A stretch of 64,000 bases of DNA from an uncultured Bacteroides sp. GTDB taxonomy: Bacteria; Bacteroidota; Bacteroidia; Bacteroidales; Bacteroidaceae. The position numbers were made by a program, and so were the translations under genes. Under the pieces are notes generated by a model. That model was given only the letters and a program-made list of their open reading frames with translations. It was not told the origin of the DNA and made no database searches. Location: contig CAAEFE010000092.1 in the NCBI GenBank assembly GCA_900755095.1, positions 1 through 64,000 on the forward strand, given 5' to 3'. This document shows, piece by piece, positions 8,786 to 17,462 of this stretch. The stretch's first letter is position 1. Every line of letters begins with the position of its first letter.

Positions 8786-10923
8786 TATGCTTCTATCATT
8801 TTACAGGTAAATTGTTCATTGGCGAAATCTATTTCTCCGCCTGCTATCATGAAACGTTTTCCTTTCATGTAGTTATCCGAAAGAACGGATATAGGAGTTA
8901 TAGAGTCACTATTTAATAATACCTGTGTTAGTTTTATTTTGGTAGCTCCGTATTGATTAATAATTCTTCTTATTAAAAGCTCTTCCGGGCGAATCAAAGT
9001 CTTTTCAATAGATGAATAAAGGTTATCTTTCAAATATTCATCTAATAACAAGACTTTACTATAGCACGCTCCATCGTTGTTATAACTCGAAATTTTAAAC
9101 TCTATTTCGTCTAATTCATTAATAAAGTTTTCATTAACAACATTCTCATAAATCCGGTCGGAGTCTTTATCATCGTCCATATCTAACGGCTGGCAATACC
9201 TTAACTTAAGGTCTTTTATCAAATACCCGTACGGAACTTGTCCTTCTCTTTCTGTCAATGTCGGAGCATATATAGACATTTCAAGCGTGCCAAATAAATT
9301 AGTCGGAATATCCATTACAACACCGTCTGCATCAGAATACTTACCGAGTACTCCGTATGTTTTATACAATGAGACAAACCCCGTTCCCATTTTTCCATCA
9401 GCATTTTCTACACTAGATTGATCTAAATTTATAGACATAGTAGACGGGGTATCACTCCACGTAAACCGCCCGTAATTATCTTTAGAAACATATTTATCGC
9501 CAATTCTTATTCCTACTTTAATTATATCTTTTAAATATGTAATACCATCCTCGGAAGGAACCAAACCGCCACCAAAGGGAGAATCATATTTATCCTTTTG
9601 CAAAACCTTAATACTCATATTGAGAGAAAGAGCGCCTCCCTTCCCTAAAAATAAAGCGTCTTTCTTTGCACCGATAACTACAATCGAGTCATTAAATACC
9701 GAATTGGGGGTTACGTCGTTAATAGGATCGTATTTTGTTCCACAACGTTGTCGGACTTGTATTGCACACTCATAATTGTACGATTGCGTAGTTGGTGTTT
9801 TTAGCCCGGATTCATAAGAGGCGTATCTTAATGGAATAGCCCCTAATAATTCCGTCGCATTACGCTTATCATTATAAATAGATAAGTCTGTAACAGGAGA
9901 CAAAACACCATTTTTGTAGGTGAATTGGTGCATCGTTAAAATATTAGGATATAAAACCTCCCTTTGTGTATGTCTTGTATTACCATTACCCAGATTAGTA
10001 GATACTTCTCCGATATTTGATAATAATTTCAGCTTATCAAAATCTTCGGTTATCTTGATTTCCTCAATAGGATAATTACTACATTTTATAGTCACTTTAT
10101 TATATCCCGGCAAAATATCTAAAAAGTGCTCCGATCCTGCAAAACCAATATCAGATACATTCAACGCAATAGGCGTAGCTTTAGAATATGTATTCAGATC
10201 ACAATCATATTTATAATAAATACTTTTGTGATCTATGTCAATGAAATACAGTTCACCCCTCCAATCGACACAAGTCCAATTTAAGAACTTACAAACCTCT
10301 TCTAATATTTCTTTTAGAGTCATAGCCTTGTTATCCTCGTCGAAGAAGTTTTGTTCACTAATCGTCATTTCTTCAAATACGTTCAGGTCGTTATTATAAT
10401 CATCTTCGTTTTTAGCATACACATGAGGAATAAATATAGACGAATAACACCCGCGAGACTGCTCAATGAACATTCTAAATAGTTCCCAGAAACTAATAAA
10501 AGTTCGCTGTTCGGCGTTCTTTTGTTTGTAGTTAACATATTCGAGTGTACTCATAGCAGAACTACATTCTATTTCTAGTTCGAATTTTGTAGACGTGTAA
10601 TCCTGTGTATATAACTCTGGATTTATGAAGCCAGTCCAAATAATATCATTTCCTCGCTTACATAATACTCTGTATTGTTGGTATCCGGTCGAATACAAAT
10701 TTTGCAAATAGTCACCTCCAACAATACGGATTGAAGCAGAAGAAAAGCGAGTCGGTGTATATAAAAAATCCTCGTCCTCGATTATCACGGAAAAAGGAGA
10801 ATTTCCACTACCGACCAATTCTGTACTTTTTCCTTCATAATTCTCTTTTTGTATCTCAATCAAATAAGATACTTCCTTTCTGGATTTGAAAGGAAGCGTG
10901 TAGATAGTGCCGTAATTTACCAT
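8785..10923 (-). CDS. Tail-tip/baseplate protein
   Basis: This 712-residue protein follows the tape measure gene (7-bp overlap) and precedes the fibre gene, the place of the distal tail or hub protein in siphoviruses. The N terminus (YTLPFKSRKEVSYLIEI) and beta-rich body with an internal FELEIECSSAMSTLEYVNYK segment resemble the large tail-tip proteins common in Bacteroides phages. I see no catalytic motif. Structural role is inferred from gene order. Confidence 0.75.
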   Translation of the reverse strand: MVNYGTIYTLPFKSRKEVSYLIEIQKENYEGKSTELVGSGNSPFSVIIEDEDFLYTPTRFSSASIRIVGGDYLQNLYSTGYQQYRVLCKRGNDIIWTGFINPELYTQDYTSTKFELEIECSSAMSTLEYVNYKQKNAEQRTFISFWELFRMFIEQSRGCYSSIFIPHVYAKNEDDYNNDLNVFEEMTISEQNFFDEDNKAMTLKEILEEVCKFLNWTCVDWRGELYFIDIDHKSIYYKYDCDLNTYSKATPIALNVSDIGFAGSEHFLDILPGYNKVTIKCSNYPIEEIKITEDFDKLKLLSNIGEVSTNLGNGNTRHTQREVLYPNILTMHQFTYKNGVLSPVTDLSIYNDKRNATELLGAIPLRYASYESGLKTPTTQSYNYECAIQVRQRCGTKYDPINDVTPNSVFNDSIVVIGAKKDALFLGKGGALSLNMSIKVLQKDKYDSPFGGGLVPSEDGITYLKDIIKVGIRIGDKYVSKDNYGRFTWSDTPSTMSINLDQSSVENADGKMGTGFVSLYKTYGVLGKYSDADGVVMDIPTNLFGTLEMSIYAPTLTEREGQVPYGYLIKDLKLRYCQPLDMDDDKDSDRIYENVVNENFINELDEIEFKISSYNNDGACYSKVLLLDEYLKDNLYSSIEKTLIRPEELLIRRIINQYGATKIKLTQVLLNSDSITPISVLSDNYMKGKRFMIAGGEIDFANEQFTCKMIEA

Positions 10924-12938
10924 AGTTTTTTACCTGTTTTCTTTATATGGTTGTGTAATGCTAAAAATATGCGATCCCCTCTTATTTCGACATCACTATA
11001 TAAGCGGACGTTTTGATCTTCTATTGATGGTGCTATCTTTTGTGATAAAGAACCATACAAACCTGAATTTAGCATCTTAAATAAGTTGCTTTGTTGTGAT
11101 CCGTTCAGAATCATCTCACCCGAATTGAGTAAAGCCGGAACCTTATCACCCGTAAATGACGCACCCGGAACGATACCACCCGTCGCGAATTTAGGGATAC
11201 TAGCCATTGCAGCAACTACAGACAAAGCCGCCCCCGCCGCTGCAAGCCAACCAACGAAAGGTATTTGAGCCGCCGAATTTGCAGAGTTAGCCGCGGCTTC
11301 CGCTGTTTTGGCGGTTGTTAAACTCAAAATAGCTGGAATAGCCTGTGCGATACTTGATATAACATTTGCGCCCCATTGCAAATATGAAGCGGCACTTTCA
11401 TTTGTTACACCATTTAAGGCACTCATTACACTACCAATAGCCGAAAGCGAATCGGCATAATCTTCGTTCAAGTCTACATCTTCTTTTTTAAATAGCGGAT
11501 TATATTTCGGTAACTTAAAGTTTTTGCCTCCCTTCCCATGCGTCGGAACCTTATCATAAGCGGGTGCAATCGGTACGGACAAAGCGCCGTCTTTCATCCC
11601 GCCGTTTTTGATTTTAAACGCTTCTTGATCGACTACAAACTTTAGATTGATCTTCTTTTGTTCGAGTTCGTTGATCGTGGCTTGAATCGTTGAGCGTGCT
11701 TGCATATCGGTTACGGAAATAAGTTTCTTATTCAGGTCTGCCAACTGAATGTTTATCGCCTCTATACTGTTACCGCTAGTTTCGACCTGCAATTTTATTT
11801 TCTTTGCTTCAAGTTCGTTAATCGTTGCTTGAATAGTCGATTTGGCTTGTGTGTCCGTTTCTGCTATGAGTTTCTTGTTTAATTTGGATATTTCCGCATC
11901 ATACCACGCAATAGAATCTTTTTTAGGGGATTCTTTAGGAGCAGAACTTTTTAGGCTATTTTGCAATTCTAAAGTTCGTTTGTCAAAATCGTACATACGC
12001 TTCTTTAAATCGTATGTATATTCATAATTTTTTACCATTTCTACTCTATTAGCATCGTTATCCTGATTAAGGAAATTTTGCTTTTCGAGTTCTGAATTTT
12101 GTTGTATATATAAATTCTTTTGTTCTTTCAAATCTAAAAGCTTCTGCCGCATTTGCTTCTTCGTTTCTCCTATAAACTCATTTGTATCACCACGTGTAGA
12201 GTTAATATTACCAAGCATCAAATTTATTTGTTTGTCATACTCGGATAACTTATTTTGATAAGCAACAAGAGCTTTCTTTTCGTTTCTAGTTGAGAAATCA
12301 TTATTATTAATAGATATATATTTATGTATATCATCAATATTAAAATCTTTGCGTCCTGTTCTAATATTCAAAGATTGTATTAATTCTTTTTCAGCACCGG
12401 ACAATGTATCATTTACATCGATCTTAAAATTGTCCTTTAATGATTGAAGGCTTTTGAAAGCGTTTTCACGTTCCTCTAGGCTTTTAGTAGTATCTCTAAT
12501 TATTGATTCAAATTTGGTAAATTGGGTTTCGAAAATCTTATTATTAAATCCCATGGATAATTTAGCATCAGCTAAAGAATCTCGTAAGGCTGATAATTCT
12601 TTCAGATTGGAAATTGTATTTAATACACCATTATTGAAAGCTTCGAAGCTTCCAGACGATAATGATTGAAAGAATATATCAACGGTTCCTTTACAAGCAT
12701 TTAAAGTGTTATCAAACTCGTCACTTGTTGTCTGTGTAGAGCGGATAATTTTCATAAAAGATTCACTAGCACTTACAGCCAAACCAATACCACCCGCAAC
12801 TTTTACAAAGCTAGAACCTACGGATTTCGCTATATTACTAATATCCCCTTGAAAACGGTTTACACTCCCTTTTGACTTCTCCAAATTCGCGTCGAAGTCA
12901 TTCGTTTTAAGCAATAATCGTGTTATTATATCAGACAT
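10917..12938 (-). CDS. Tail tape measure protein
   Basis: This 673-residue protein sets tail length. It has long helical, Lys/Asn-rich coiled-coil stretches, including two near-copies of a segment (K L I..TD.QA.STIQATINELE) around residues 360-430. A hydrophobic helix-rich part lies near residue 540-590 (SAAQIPFVGWLAAAGAALSVVAAMAS). The tail end carries FATGGIVPGASFTGDKVPALLNSGEMIL, a stretch typical of tape measure C termini. It is short for the family, so a fairly short flexible tail is expected. It lies directly after the tail chaperone pair. Confidence 0.88.
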   Translation of the reverse strand: MSDIITRLLLKTNDFDANLEKSKGSVNRFQGDISNIAKSVGSSFVKVAGGIGLAVSASESFMKIIRSTQTTSDEFDNTLNACKGTVDIFFQSLSSGSFEAFNNGVLNTISNLKELSALRDSLADAKLSMGFNNKIFETQFTKFESIIRDTTKSLEERENAFKSLQSLKDNFKIDVNDTLSGAEKELIQSLNIRTGRKDFNIDDIHKYISINNNDFSTRNEKKALVAYQNKLSEYDKQINLMLGNINSTRGDTNEFIGETKKQMRQKLLDLKEQKNLYIQQNSELEKQNFLNQDNDANRVEMVKNYEYTYDLKKRMYDFDKRTLELQNSLKSSAPKESPKKDSIAWYDAEISKLNKKLIAETDTQAKSTIQATINELEAKKIKLQVETSGNSIEAINIQLADLNKKLISVTDMQARSTIQATINELEQKKINLKFVVDQEAFKIKNGGMKDGALSVPIAPAYDKVPTHGKGGKNFKLPKYNPLFKKEDVDLNEDYADSLSAIGSVMSALNGVTNESAASYLQWGANVISSIAQAIPAILSLTTAKTAEAAANSANSAAQIPFVGWLAAAGAALSVVAAMASIPKFATGGIVPGASFTGDKVPALLNSGEMILNGSQQSNLFKMLNSGLYGSLSQKIAPSIEDQNVRLYSDVEIRGDRIFLALHNHIKKTGKKLW

Positions 12939-13188
12939 CTTTATTCGTGTTTAATTGTGATTCTACTTCTTTTGCCTTAGCTCGTAATCGTTGCATCTCT
13001 TCGTCCGTTACGCTCGTATCTTTCTTTTCTTCTTCGTCCCACGGGAACCGGAGTATATCGGTTTGCTTTAGCGTTCTTGTGCTATTAGATTGCGCTATAA
13101 TGAAACCTAGCAATCTAGTTTGTTCCCACGCTTCCCGATTGCGTCGATTCAATCCGTCTATAAACGATTCAACCTCGATAAAGTCCAT
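12931..13188 (-). CDS. Tail assembly chaperone, downstream (gpT-like) frame reached by -1 frameshift
   Basis: The frame has its own ATG (MDFIEVESF) and 85 codons. However, it stays open upstream all the way to a slippery run at 13,287-13,296 inside the previous gene. A -1 slip there would join residue 98 of the upstream protein to 118 further residues (starting EGDDTETKAVSIRELYSR), giving a fusion of about 216 residues. This is the gpG/gpGT arrangement of siphovirus tail chaperones, placed as usual between tail tube and tape measure. The isolated 85-residue form may not be made at all. Confidence 0.8.
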   Translation of the reverse strand: MDFIEVESFIDGLNRRNREAWEQTRLLGFIIAQSNSTRTLKQTDILRFPWDEEEKKDTSVTDEEMQRLRAKAKEVESQLNTNKDV

Positions 13189-13256
13189 TTTATCGAGGAA
13201 GTAATCGGGAGCGATCCCGCCCTCACCGACAACACGCGAATAGAGTTCGCGAATAC

Positions 13257-13580
13257 TTACTGCTTTCGTTTCCGTGTCGTCACCTTCTTTTTTTTTACGT
13301 CATTTCCCGCCGATTGCGAACGTAGTTTGATTTCATCCAAAATAAACTCTTTGAATTGTTCGAATAGAGTCAAATCATTTTCGCACAATTCTATAAACTC
13401 GTCAAATTCCATATTAAACGAATCCTTATTACTAGCAATCAGGAACGAATAAAACAAAATGTATTCATCTAATAATTTCCCGAACTGAAACGGATAGCCG
13501 GATATAGATTCGAACACAAAGAACGCACGAAGCGTATATTTCAAAGAGAAATCTTTTCCGTTAAGTGATATTGTTTTCAT
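13257..13580 (-). CDS. Tail assembly chaperone, upstream (gpG-like) frame
   Basis: This is a 107-residue, mostly helical and acidic protein ending in a Lys/Arg-rich tail (DVKKKKVTTRKRKQ). By position between the tail tube and tape measure genes it should be the abundant short form of the tail chaperone, which coats the tape measure before tube polymerisation. The Lys codons GTA-AAA-AAA-AAG contain the slip site for the long form. A GC-rich hairpin at 13,596-13,616 lies just upstream of its start. Confidence 0.82.
   Translation of the reverse strand: MKTISLNGKDFSLKYTLRAFFVFESISGYPFQFGKLLDEYILFYSFLIASNKDSFNMEFDEFIELCENDLTLFEQFKEFILDEIKLRSQSAGNDVKKKKVTTRKRKQ
13287..13293 (-). promoter_or_regulatory. 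Programmed -1 ribosomal frameshift site (A AAA AAG)
   Basis: On the minus strand the codons read GTA AAA AAA AAG AAG. The heptamer A AAA AAG is in the correct phase for a -1 slip, the same heptamer as E. coli dnaX. The downstream frame begins at an offset of 392 bases from the upstream start (2 mod 3), which is exactly what a -1 slip needs, and contains no stop between the run and its own ATG. Confidence 0.8.
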
Positions 13581-13595
13581 TGAATAAGTCGTTTA

Positions 13596-13616
13596 GAGGG
13601 CGGCAAAACACCGCCC
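13596..13616 (-). other. Intergenic GC hairpin between tail tube and chaperone genes
   Basis: A 6-bp stem (GGGCGG/CCGCCC) with a U-rich loop lies in the 41-base gap. It may lower transcription after the abundant tail tube protein or stabilise the mRNA. No U-tract follows. Confidence 0.5.
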
Positions 13617-13621
13617 GTAAG

Positions 13622-14077
13622 TTATTTACTAGCTGCTTCCTTTGCAAGCGGTCCGGTTCCTTCGAAACTGATTGATAGTGTTGCTTTGTCTCCATCCGGC
13701 GCATTTGCTTCTAGCGAAGTGATAACCGCACTACCTGTATATGCACCTTCCGCTAGCGTCCATCCGGCGGCGGGCATTTCGTTTACGTCAGGATTGCCAA
13801 CAACGCCAAATTTCAAAACAACAGGTTTATGCGCCAAGAACAAAGCGAATAGTTTATCGTAGCTATTCGCATCTGCATCCGCGCTAAATACGTTTTCACT
13901 GGAAGCGTTCCAAGAAAGTTTTTTAATGTCCTTTTCCGTCCAGATACCCGAATCTTTACTTTGTGTGTCGATTGTTTCAGCCGAAAGCCCCAATTTGCAA
14001 GATGTGGCAAGTGCGATAGCTTTACCGTCGATGAATAACATTAGGTCTTTTCCTAACACTGATTTTGCTTTACTCAT
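13622..14077 (-). CDS. Major tail tube protein
   Basis: This 151-residue protein has the features of TP901-1-like tail tube proteins: a beta-rich body, the early segment GKDLMLFIDGKAIALATSC, a central KLSWNASSENVFS segment, and a C-terminal ATLSISFEGTGPL strand. It follows the tail terminator gene and precedes the tail chaperone pair, the standard order. Hundreds of copies stack to form the tail tube. Confidence 0.82.
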   Translation of the reverse strand: MSKAKSVLGKDLMLFIDGKAIALATSCKLGLSAETIDTQSKDSGIWTEKDIKKLSWNASSENVFSADADANSYDKLFALFLAHKPVVLKFGVVGNPDVNEMPAAGWTLAEGAYTGSAVITSLEANAPDGDKATLSISFEGTGPLAKEAASK

Positions 14078-14099
14078 AATTTTATCGTGTTTTAGTTAA

Positions 14100-14486
14100 T
14101 TATTCAGTTTTAAATGAGAATACGAGGCTTTGAATAAAAGTATCTTCTATAAAATCCTCATTCGCGCTAATTAGTTTAGAATCGATCACATCGAAGTTAT
14201 CATAACTTCCTCGTTTGTTTTCGAGTGATTTACGTACCTCTTCCGCGATTGTAACAGAGTTCAAATAGTTATCACTGACGACAACGATCTCAACCGAAAC
14301 TGTGTCACCCGTGCCGTACCTATCTTTCGTATATTCCGGCGTTAAGGAGTTGCGTTTGTAGATCACAAACGGAAAAGATGTTTCCGTTTTGGTCGAGATA
14401 GCATATATTTTATCAGAAACCAATTTTGCCAACTCTGTAGAGTCGCTTAATCTCTTATATACGTGTGCGCCTATTGATAAACTCAT
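14100..14486 (-). CDS. Tail terminator/completion protein (DUF3168-like)
   Basis: The 128 residues begin with MSLSIGAHVYKRLSDSTELAKLV and contain FPFVIYKRNSLTPEYTKDR, the pattern of DUF3168 tail completion proteins that cap the tail tube at the head side. It overlaps the upstream connector gene by 4 bp. Gene order agrees. Confidence 0.75.
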   Translation of the reverse strand: MSLSIGAHVYKRLSDSTELAKLVSDKIYAISTKTETSFPFVIYKRNSLTPEYTKDRYGTGDTVSVEIVVVSDNYLNSVTIAEEVRKSLENKRGSYDNFDVIDSKLISANEDFIEDTFIQSLVFSFKTE

Positions 14487-15034
14487 TTCTTTTTATTTGC
14501 TACTTTCATTATAGAATCAATTATATTTTTCTCTAGTGAGTTCTCTGCTTCTTTCTGCTTCGATTTGACCGCATTAGAAAAGAAATGAGAAGCATTTATA
14601 ATACCTCTGTAAGCTGCTTTTTTGGTAACGCGTTTTTTATTAGTCCAGAAACTTCTAGTACTAGATTCTTTCGTAAATCGTTCTTTTGTTCCTGATTCGA
14701 ACCATTTCAGCATATAGGCGCGTGATCCCTTTTTGCGTCGGTCGATCAGGTCGACCCGTGCGCCGGAAGCATTGCGATAAACTGCTACGTTTATTTCGTT
14801 CTTTAGCGGTTTGAACGATACGCCATTCTTAGAGCTACTAAATTCCGCATCATTAACAGCAGAAACTAGATTTTCCTGTGCCTGTTTACGAATGATAAGA
14901 ATCGACTTTCTAAGAGCGGAGGAAATAGCCTTCTTTGCTTCTTTATCGTTCAACCGTTTAAGTAGTTCGTTTACTCGCGTTGCATCCACTTCGACACGAT
15001 ACAAGTTGCGCCCGGTGTAATTGTCGTTACTCAT
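14483..15034 (-). CDS. HK97 gp10-like head-tail connector protein
   Basis: The 183-residue protein has the helical beginning RVNELLKRLNDKEAKKAISSALRKS and a basic middle (ARVDLIDRRKKGSRAYMLKWFESGTKERF), as in HK97 gp10 family proteins. The gene overlaps the head closure gene by 8 bp and the tail terminator by 4 bp, so the connector genes form one tightly coupled unit. Confidence 0.75.
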   Translation of the reverse strand: MSNDNYTGRNLYRVEVDATRVNELLKRLNDKEAKKAISSALRKSILIIRKQAQENLVSAVNDAEFSSSKNGVSFKPLKNEINVAVYRNASGARVDLIDRRKKGSRAYMLKWFESGTKERFTKESSTRSFWTNKKRVTKKAAYRGIINASHFFSNAVKSKQKEAENSLEKNIIDSIMKVANKKK

Positions 15035-15344
15035 TGATTACCTCCGCTTCTATAACCGTTGCTTGTTGCTTCCGGTCGTGGTTAATAGATAGAATCTTGT
15101 ATTTCTGCCCGTCGTACTCGATTCGCATTTTAGCGTTGATCTCTTTGCAGATGCGAATCATTATCGTGTTAACGGTCGTATTATATATCTCGCCGTTCGC
15201 TTCTTTACGTGCACCCGACTTAAAGCGAATGTATGCGCGTTTATCGAATACTTTCACCCAACTTTCAGACGTGCCGCCCAGATTATCGCGCTTTGACTCG
15301 CTACGATAAAAAGCGATCATTTCGTTTAATAATGCTGCTTGCAT
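15027..15344 (-). CDS. Phage head closure protein (SPP1 gp16-like)
   Basis: This 105-residue beta-barrel-type protein has the head-closure pattern: SESKRDNLGGTSESWVKVFDKRAYIRF, then a strand ending YDGQKYKILSINHDRKQ. It would join the connector ring to the tail. One-base overlap with the upstream connector gene points to coupled translation. Confidence 0.78.
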   Translation of the reverse strand: MQAALLNEMIAFYRSESKRDNLGGTSESWVKVFDKRAYIRFKSGARKEANGEIYNTTVNTIMIRICKEINAKMRIEYDGQKYKILSINHDRKQQATVIEAEVINE

Positions 15345-15640
15345 TACGTATATCGTTTTAAAGGTTGCAGTAATAGTTCTATGTGCCCCGGAATAACTTG
15401 CGGAGTGGCAAATGTTACCGATTCACGGTTTGCGTAGTAATTCGCTATAAGGATGCGGATCGCGTGCCAGATACGCCGATCTATTTTTGCGTCCTTAACG
15501 TAGGTATCTAGCGGATTATTTAGATACGATTCGATAAGAAGTTGAACGGGGTCGATAAGCCCGGTTATATACGCGTCGTCCGTGTCGAAGTCAACGTTTA
15601 AATGCTGTTTGAGTTCTTCAAGTGTTACGTATTGTGCCAT
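15344..15640 (-). CDS. Head-tail connector protein (gp6-like)
   Basis: This is 98 residues, mainly helical, starting MAQYVTLEELKQHLNVDFDTDDAYI and ending in IELLLQPLKRYT. That is the common pattern of gp6/DUF3199-like adaptor proteins that sit under the portal. It follows the capsid gene after a strong hairpin. Confidence 0.78.
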   Translation of the reverse strand: MAQYVTLEELKQHLNVDFDTDDAYITGLIDPVQLLIESYLNNPLDTYVKDAKIDRRIWHAIRILIANYYANRESVTFATPQVIPGHIELLLQPLKRYT

Positions 15641-15656
15641 ATTGTATAAATTAGAA

Positions 15657-15686
15657 AGGGCTAGAGCCGAAGCCCCAGCCCTTTAG
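15657..15686 (-). terminator. Hairpin after the capsid gene, UUCG loop
   Basis: On the minus strand a long stem (AAGGGCT plus GGGC/GCTC) closes a TTCG tetraloop and is followed by CCCTTTCT. Lying directly after the capsid gene, it may act as a partial terminator that makes capsid mRNA more abundant than connector mRNA, or as a 3'-stabilising element. Confidence 0.6.
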
Positions 15687-15705
15687 TGAATGATAGGTTA
15701 TAGGA

Positions 15706-16839
15706 TTAAGCAGAAGCTTTCTTCTTTGCGATGGCAAAGGCTTCCGGACGAGCTACAACAATATCATAATCAGTATTCAACACAAAGTTTACGATATTAC
15801 TTTTCGCTCCGGTGTACGGGTCTATAACTAAATCCATATCGCCGAACTGACCGATAGCAGCGTTGGAGAATACACCGAATCCGATAGAATCGGCGTCCAT
15901 GTAGTTAGTAACAAGAACCGGATAACCGTTCACCATACCATTTTGGCAGATCATTTCGGCAGCTCCCGCCGCTTTGGGAGTGGATTTCAAGGCACCATAC
16001 ACCTTTGGAGTGCAAACATAGGCAGCTGTACCGTCGGTTACATCTACGCCCGCATCCATTACGGTAGATTCAAGCGAAACAATATCCGCAAATGTCAACG
16101 CGTTTGTATATTCAACATCTGGTTTTGTCTTTACAAACACCCCGTTTCTTGCGCCAGACAATGCAGTTCCCGAAAACATCCATTTATTCAAAGTGCGAGC
16201 GACACCAAGCGAAATTTGCTTCAAAACAACGTCCTGCAAAGAGTAGTTCGTTTGGTTGATCGCACGCTTAGACACCGGGATAGAAATAGATACACGTTTG
16301 GGTGAAGCCTTGATTTTGTCGATATTCAATTCGGTATCAGTAACCGCAACGTTTTCACCCTGAATTGTTGCTTCAACAGCCGCCAATGTTGGGAAAACAA
16401 GGTCACCTACAAGCCCGCTTTGCATCTTGATACCTAGTTTATCAATAATCAAGCCTTTTTCTAACGGTTCAATGATTTCACCGATTGTAACAGGAACCAT
16501 GCTAGCCGCATCGGTTGTATCTGTAACAGTCACCGCACGTTCTACAACTTTAATCCCCCCTTCCGATACTACTCCGTTGTATTCTTCCAAAGAGCGATGA
16601 TTAACGACGTCAAAAACAGCCTGTGAAAACAACACGCGACGGTCTGACACCAAACCCGCGTTAATATCTTCAAGCGCACGGCGTTCTACCTTCATTTCTA
16701 AAAGCTCTTTCTTTGTTTTCAACTGCTCGAACTGCTCTTTCTCGCTTGCGTCGAGTGCTCTTTTTTCCGCTTCTGCTTTATCCAACATAGCGCGCATCTG
16801 CTCTTTGTATTGAGCAATAGTTTCAAATTCTTTTCTCAT
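15706..16839 (-). CDS. Major capsid protein, HK97 fold
   Basis: The 377 residues show an N-terminal helical scaffold (delta) domain of about 100 residues rich in Glu/Lys (AEAEKRALDASEKEQFEQLKT), likely removed by the protease encoded next door. The HK97-type body follows (GEIIEPLEKGLIIDKLGIKM, KRVSISIPVSKRAINQTN, near-C-terminal FGVFSNAAIGQFGDMDLVIDPYTG). The gene starts 3 bases after the protease gene. Confidence 0.93.
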   Translation of the reverse strand: MRKEFETIAQYKEQMRAMLDKAEAEKRALDASEKEQFEQLKTKKELLEMKVERRALEDINAGLVSDRRVLFSQAVFDVVNHRSLEEYNGVVSEGGIKVVERAVTVTDTTDAASMVPVTIGEIIEPLEKGLIIDKLGIKMQSGLVGDLVFPTLAAVEATIQGENVAVTDTELNIDKIKASPKRVSISIPVSKRAINQTNYSLQDVVLKQISLGVARTLNKWMFSGTALSGARNGVFVKTKPDVEYTNALTFADIVSLESTVMDAGVDVTDGTAAYVCTPKVYGALKSTPKAAGAAEMICQNGMVNGYPVLVTNYMDADSIGFGVFSNAAIGQFGDMDLVIDPYTGAKSNIVNFVLNTDYDIVVARPEAFAIAKKKASA

Positions 16840-16842
16840 GTT

Positions 16843-17442
16843 TTAAATTGATTTGCGTAAATTATTAAGTTCATTTAAATAGTCTTTATTCTCGCCGGAC
16901 AATTCCGCTATCGTATCGTCCATACTCCGCACCGTTACGTCTGTACCATAAAAAGCAGGATCAACAACGGGAGATATATCGGAAATCCGATCAATCATGT
17001 GTACAGTACGAAGCAACAATCCGTCTTTCATTGAATAGGAAACTTTTGTTTTATCCTTTTCATTTAAAGCATACGCAAAAGACGAACCGAAAATGTCACC
17101 GCGTTTAATCATTTCTACGGCGAAATCTCCATCGGGAGTACTAGGAGCCTCAAACCTGTATTTTAGTCCGTAGTCGTCAAGTTCAAGCGACAAAGTACCT
17201 GCACCGCGATTAGATCGAGCCAACAATCTCTGTTTGTTATGATCTAACAGAGCTTTAACATCACAACTACTCAATAACTCTTCCGTTATAGCTCCCTTTT
17301 CGATCACCTCAACAAAAGCGCGTTGTTTTTCCCTGTCGTACAATACACGGCTTTCTTGTCCGAATACAACCGCATAACCTTCGATTATTCTTCCATCTCC
17401 AACTTTAGGAGCACCTAACTCTGTATAACTTCGTATTTCCAT
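16843..17442 (-). CDS. HK97 family prohead protease
   Basis: This is a serine protease that trims the capsid scaffold domain during head maturation. The fold is marked by IEGYAVVFGQESRVL, the catalytic His in LLDHNKQRLLAR and the Ser in FGSSFAY. I chose the ATG at 17,442 (MEIRSYTELG); the only upstream in-frame start is a TTG. About 200 residues is normal for the family. It lies between portal and capsid genes, as in HK97. Confidence 0.9.
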   Translation of the reverse strand: MEIRSYTELGAPKVGDGRIIEGYAVVFGQESRVLYDREKQRAFVEVIEKGAITEELLSSCDVKALLDHNKQRLLARSNRGAGTLSLELDDYGLKYRFEAPSTPDGDFAVEMIKRGDIFGSSFAYALNEKDKTKVSYSMKDGLLLRTVHMIDRISDISPVVDPAFYGTDVTVRSMDDTIAELSGENKDYLNELNNLRKSI

Positions 17443-17462
17443 ATTTTGCAAATATCATTTTA

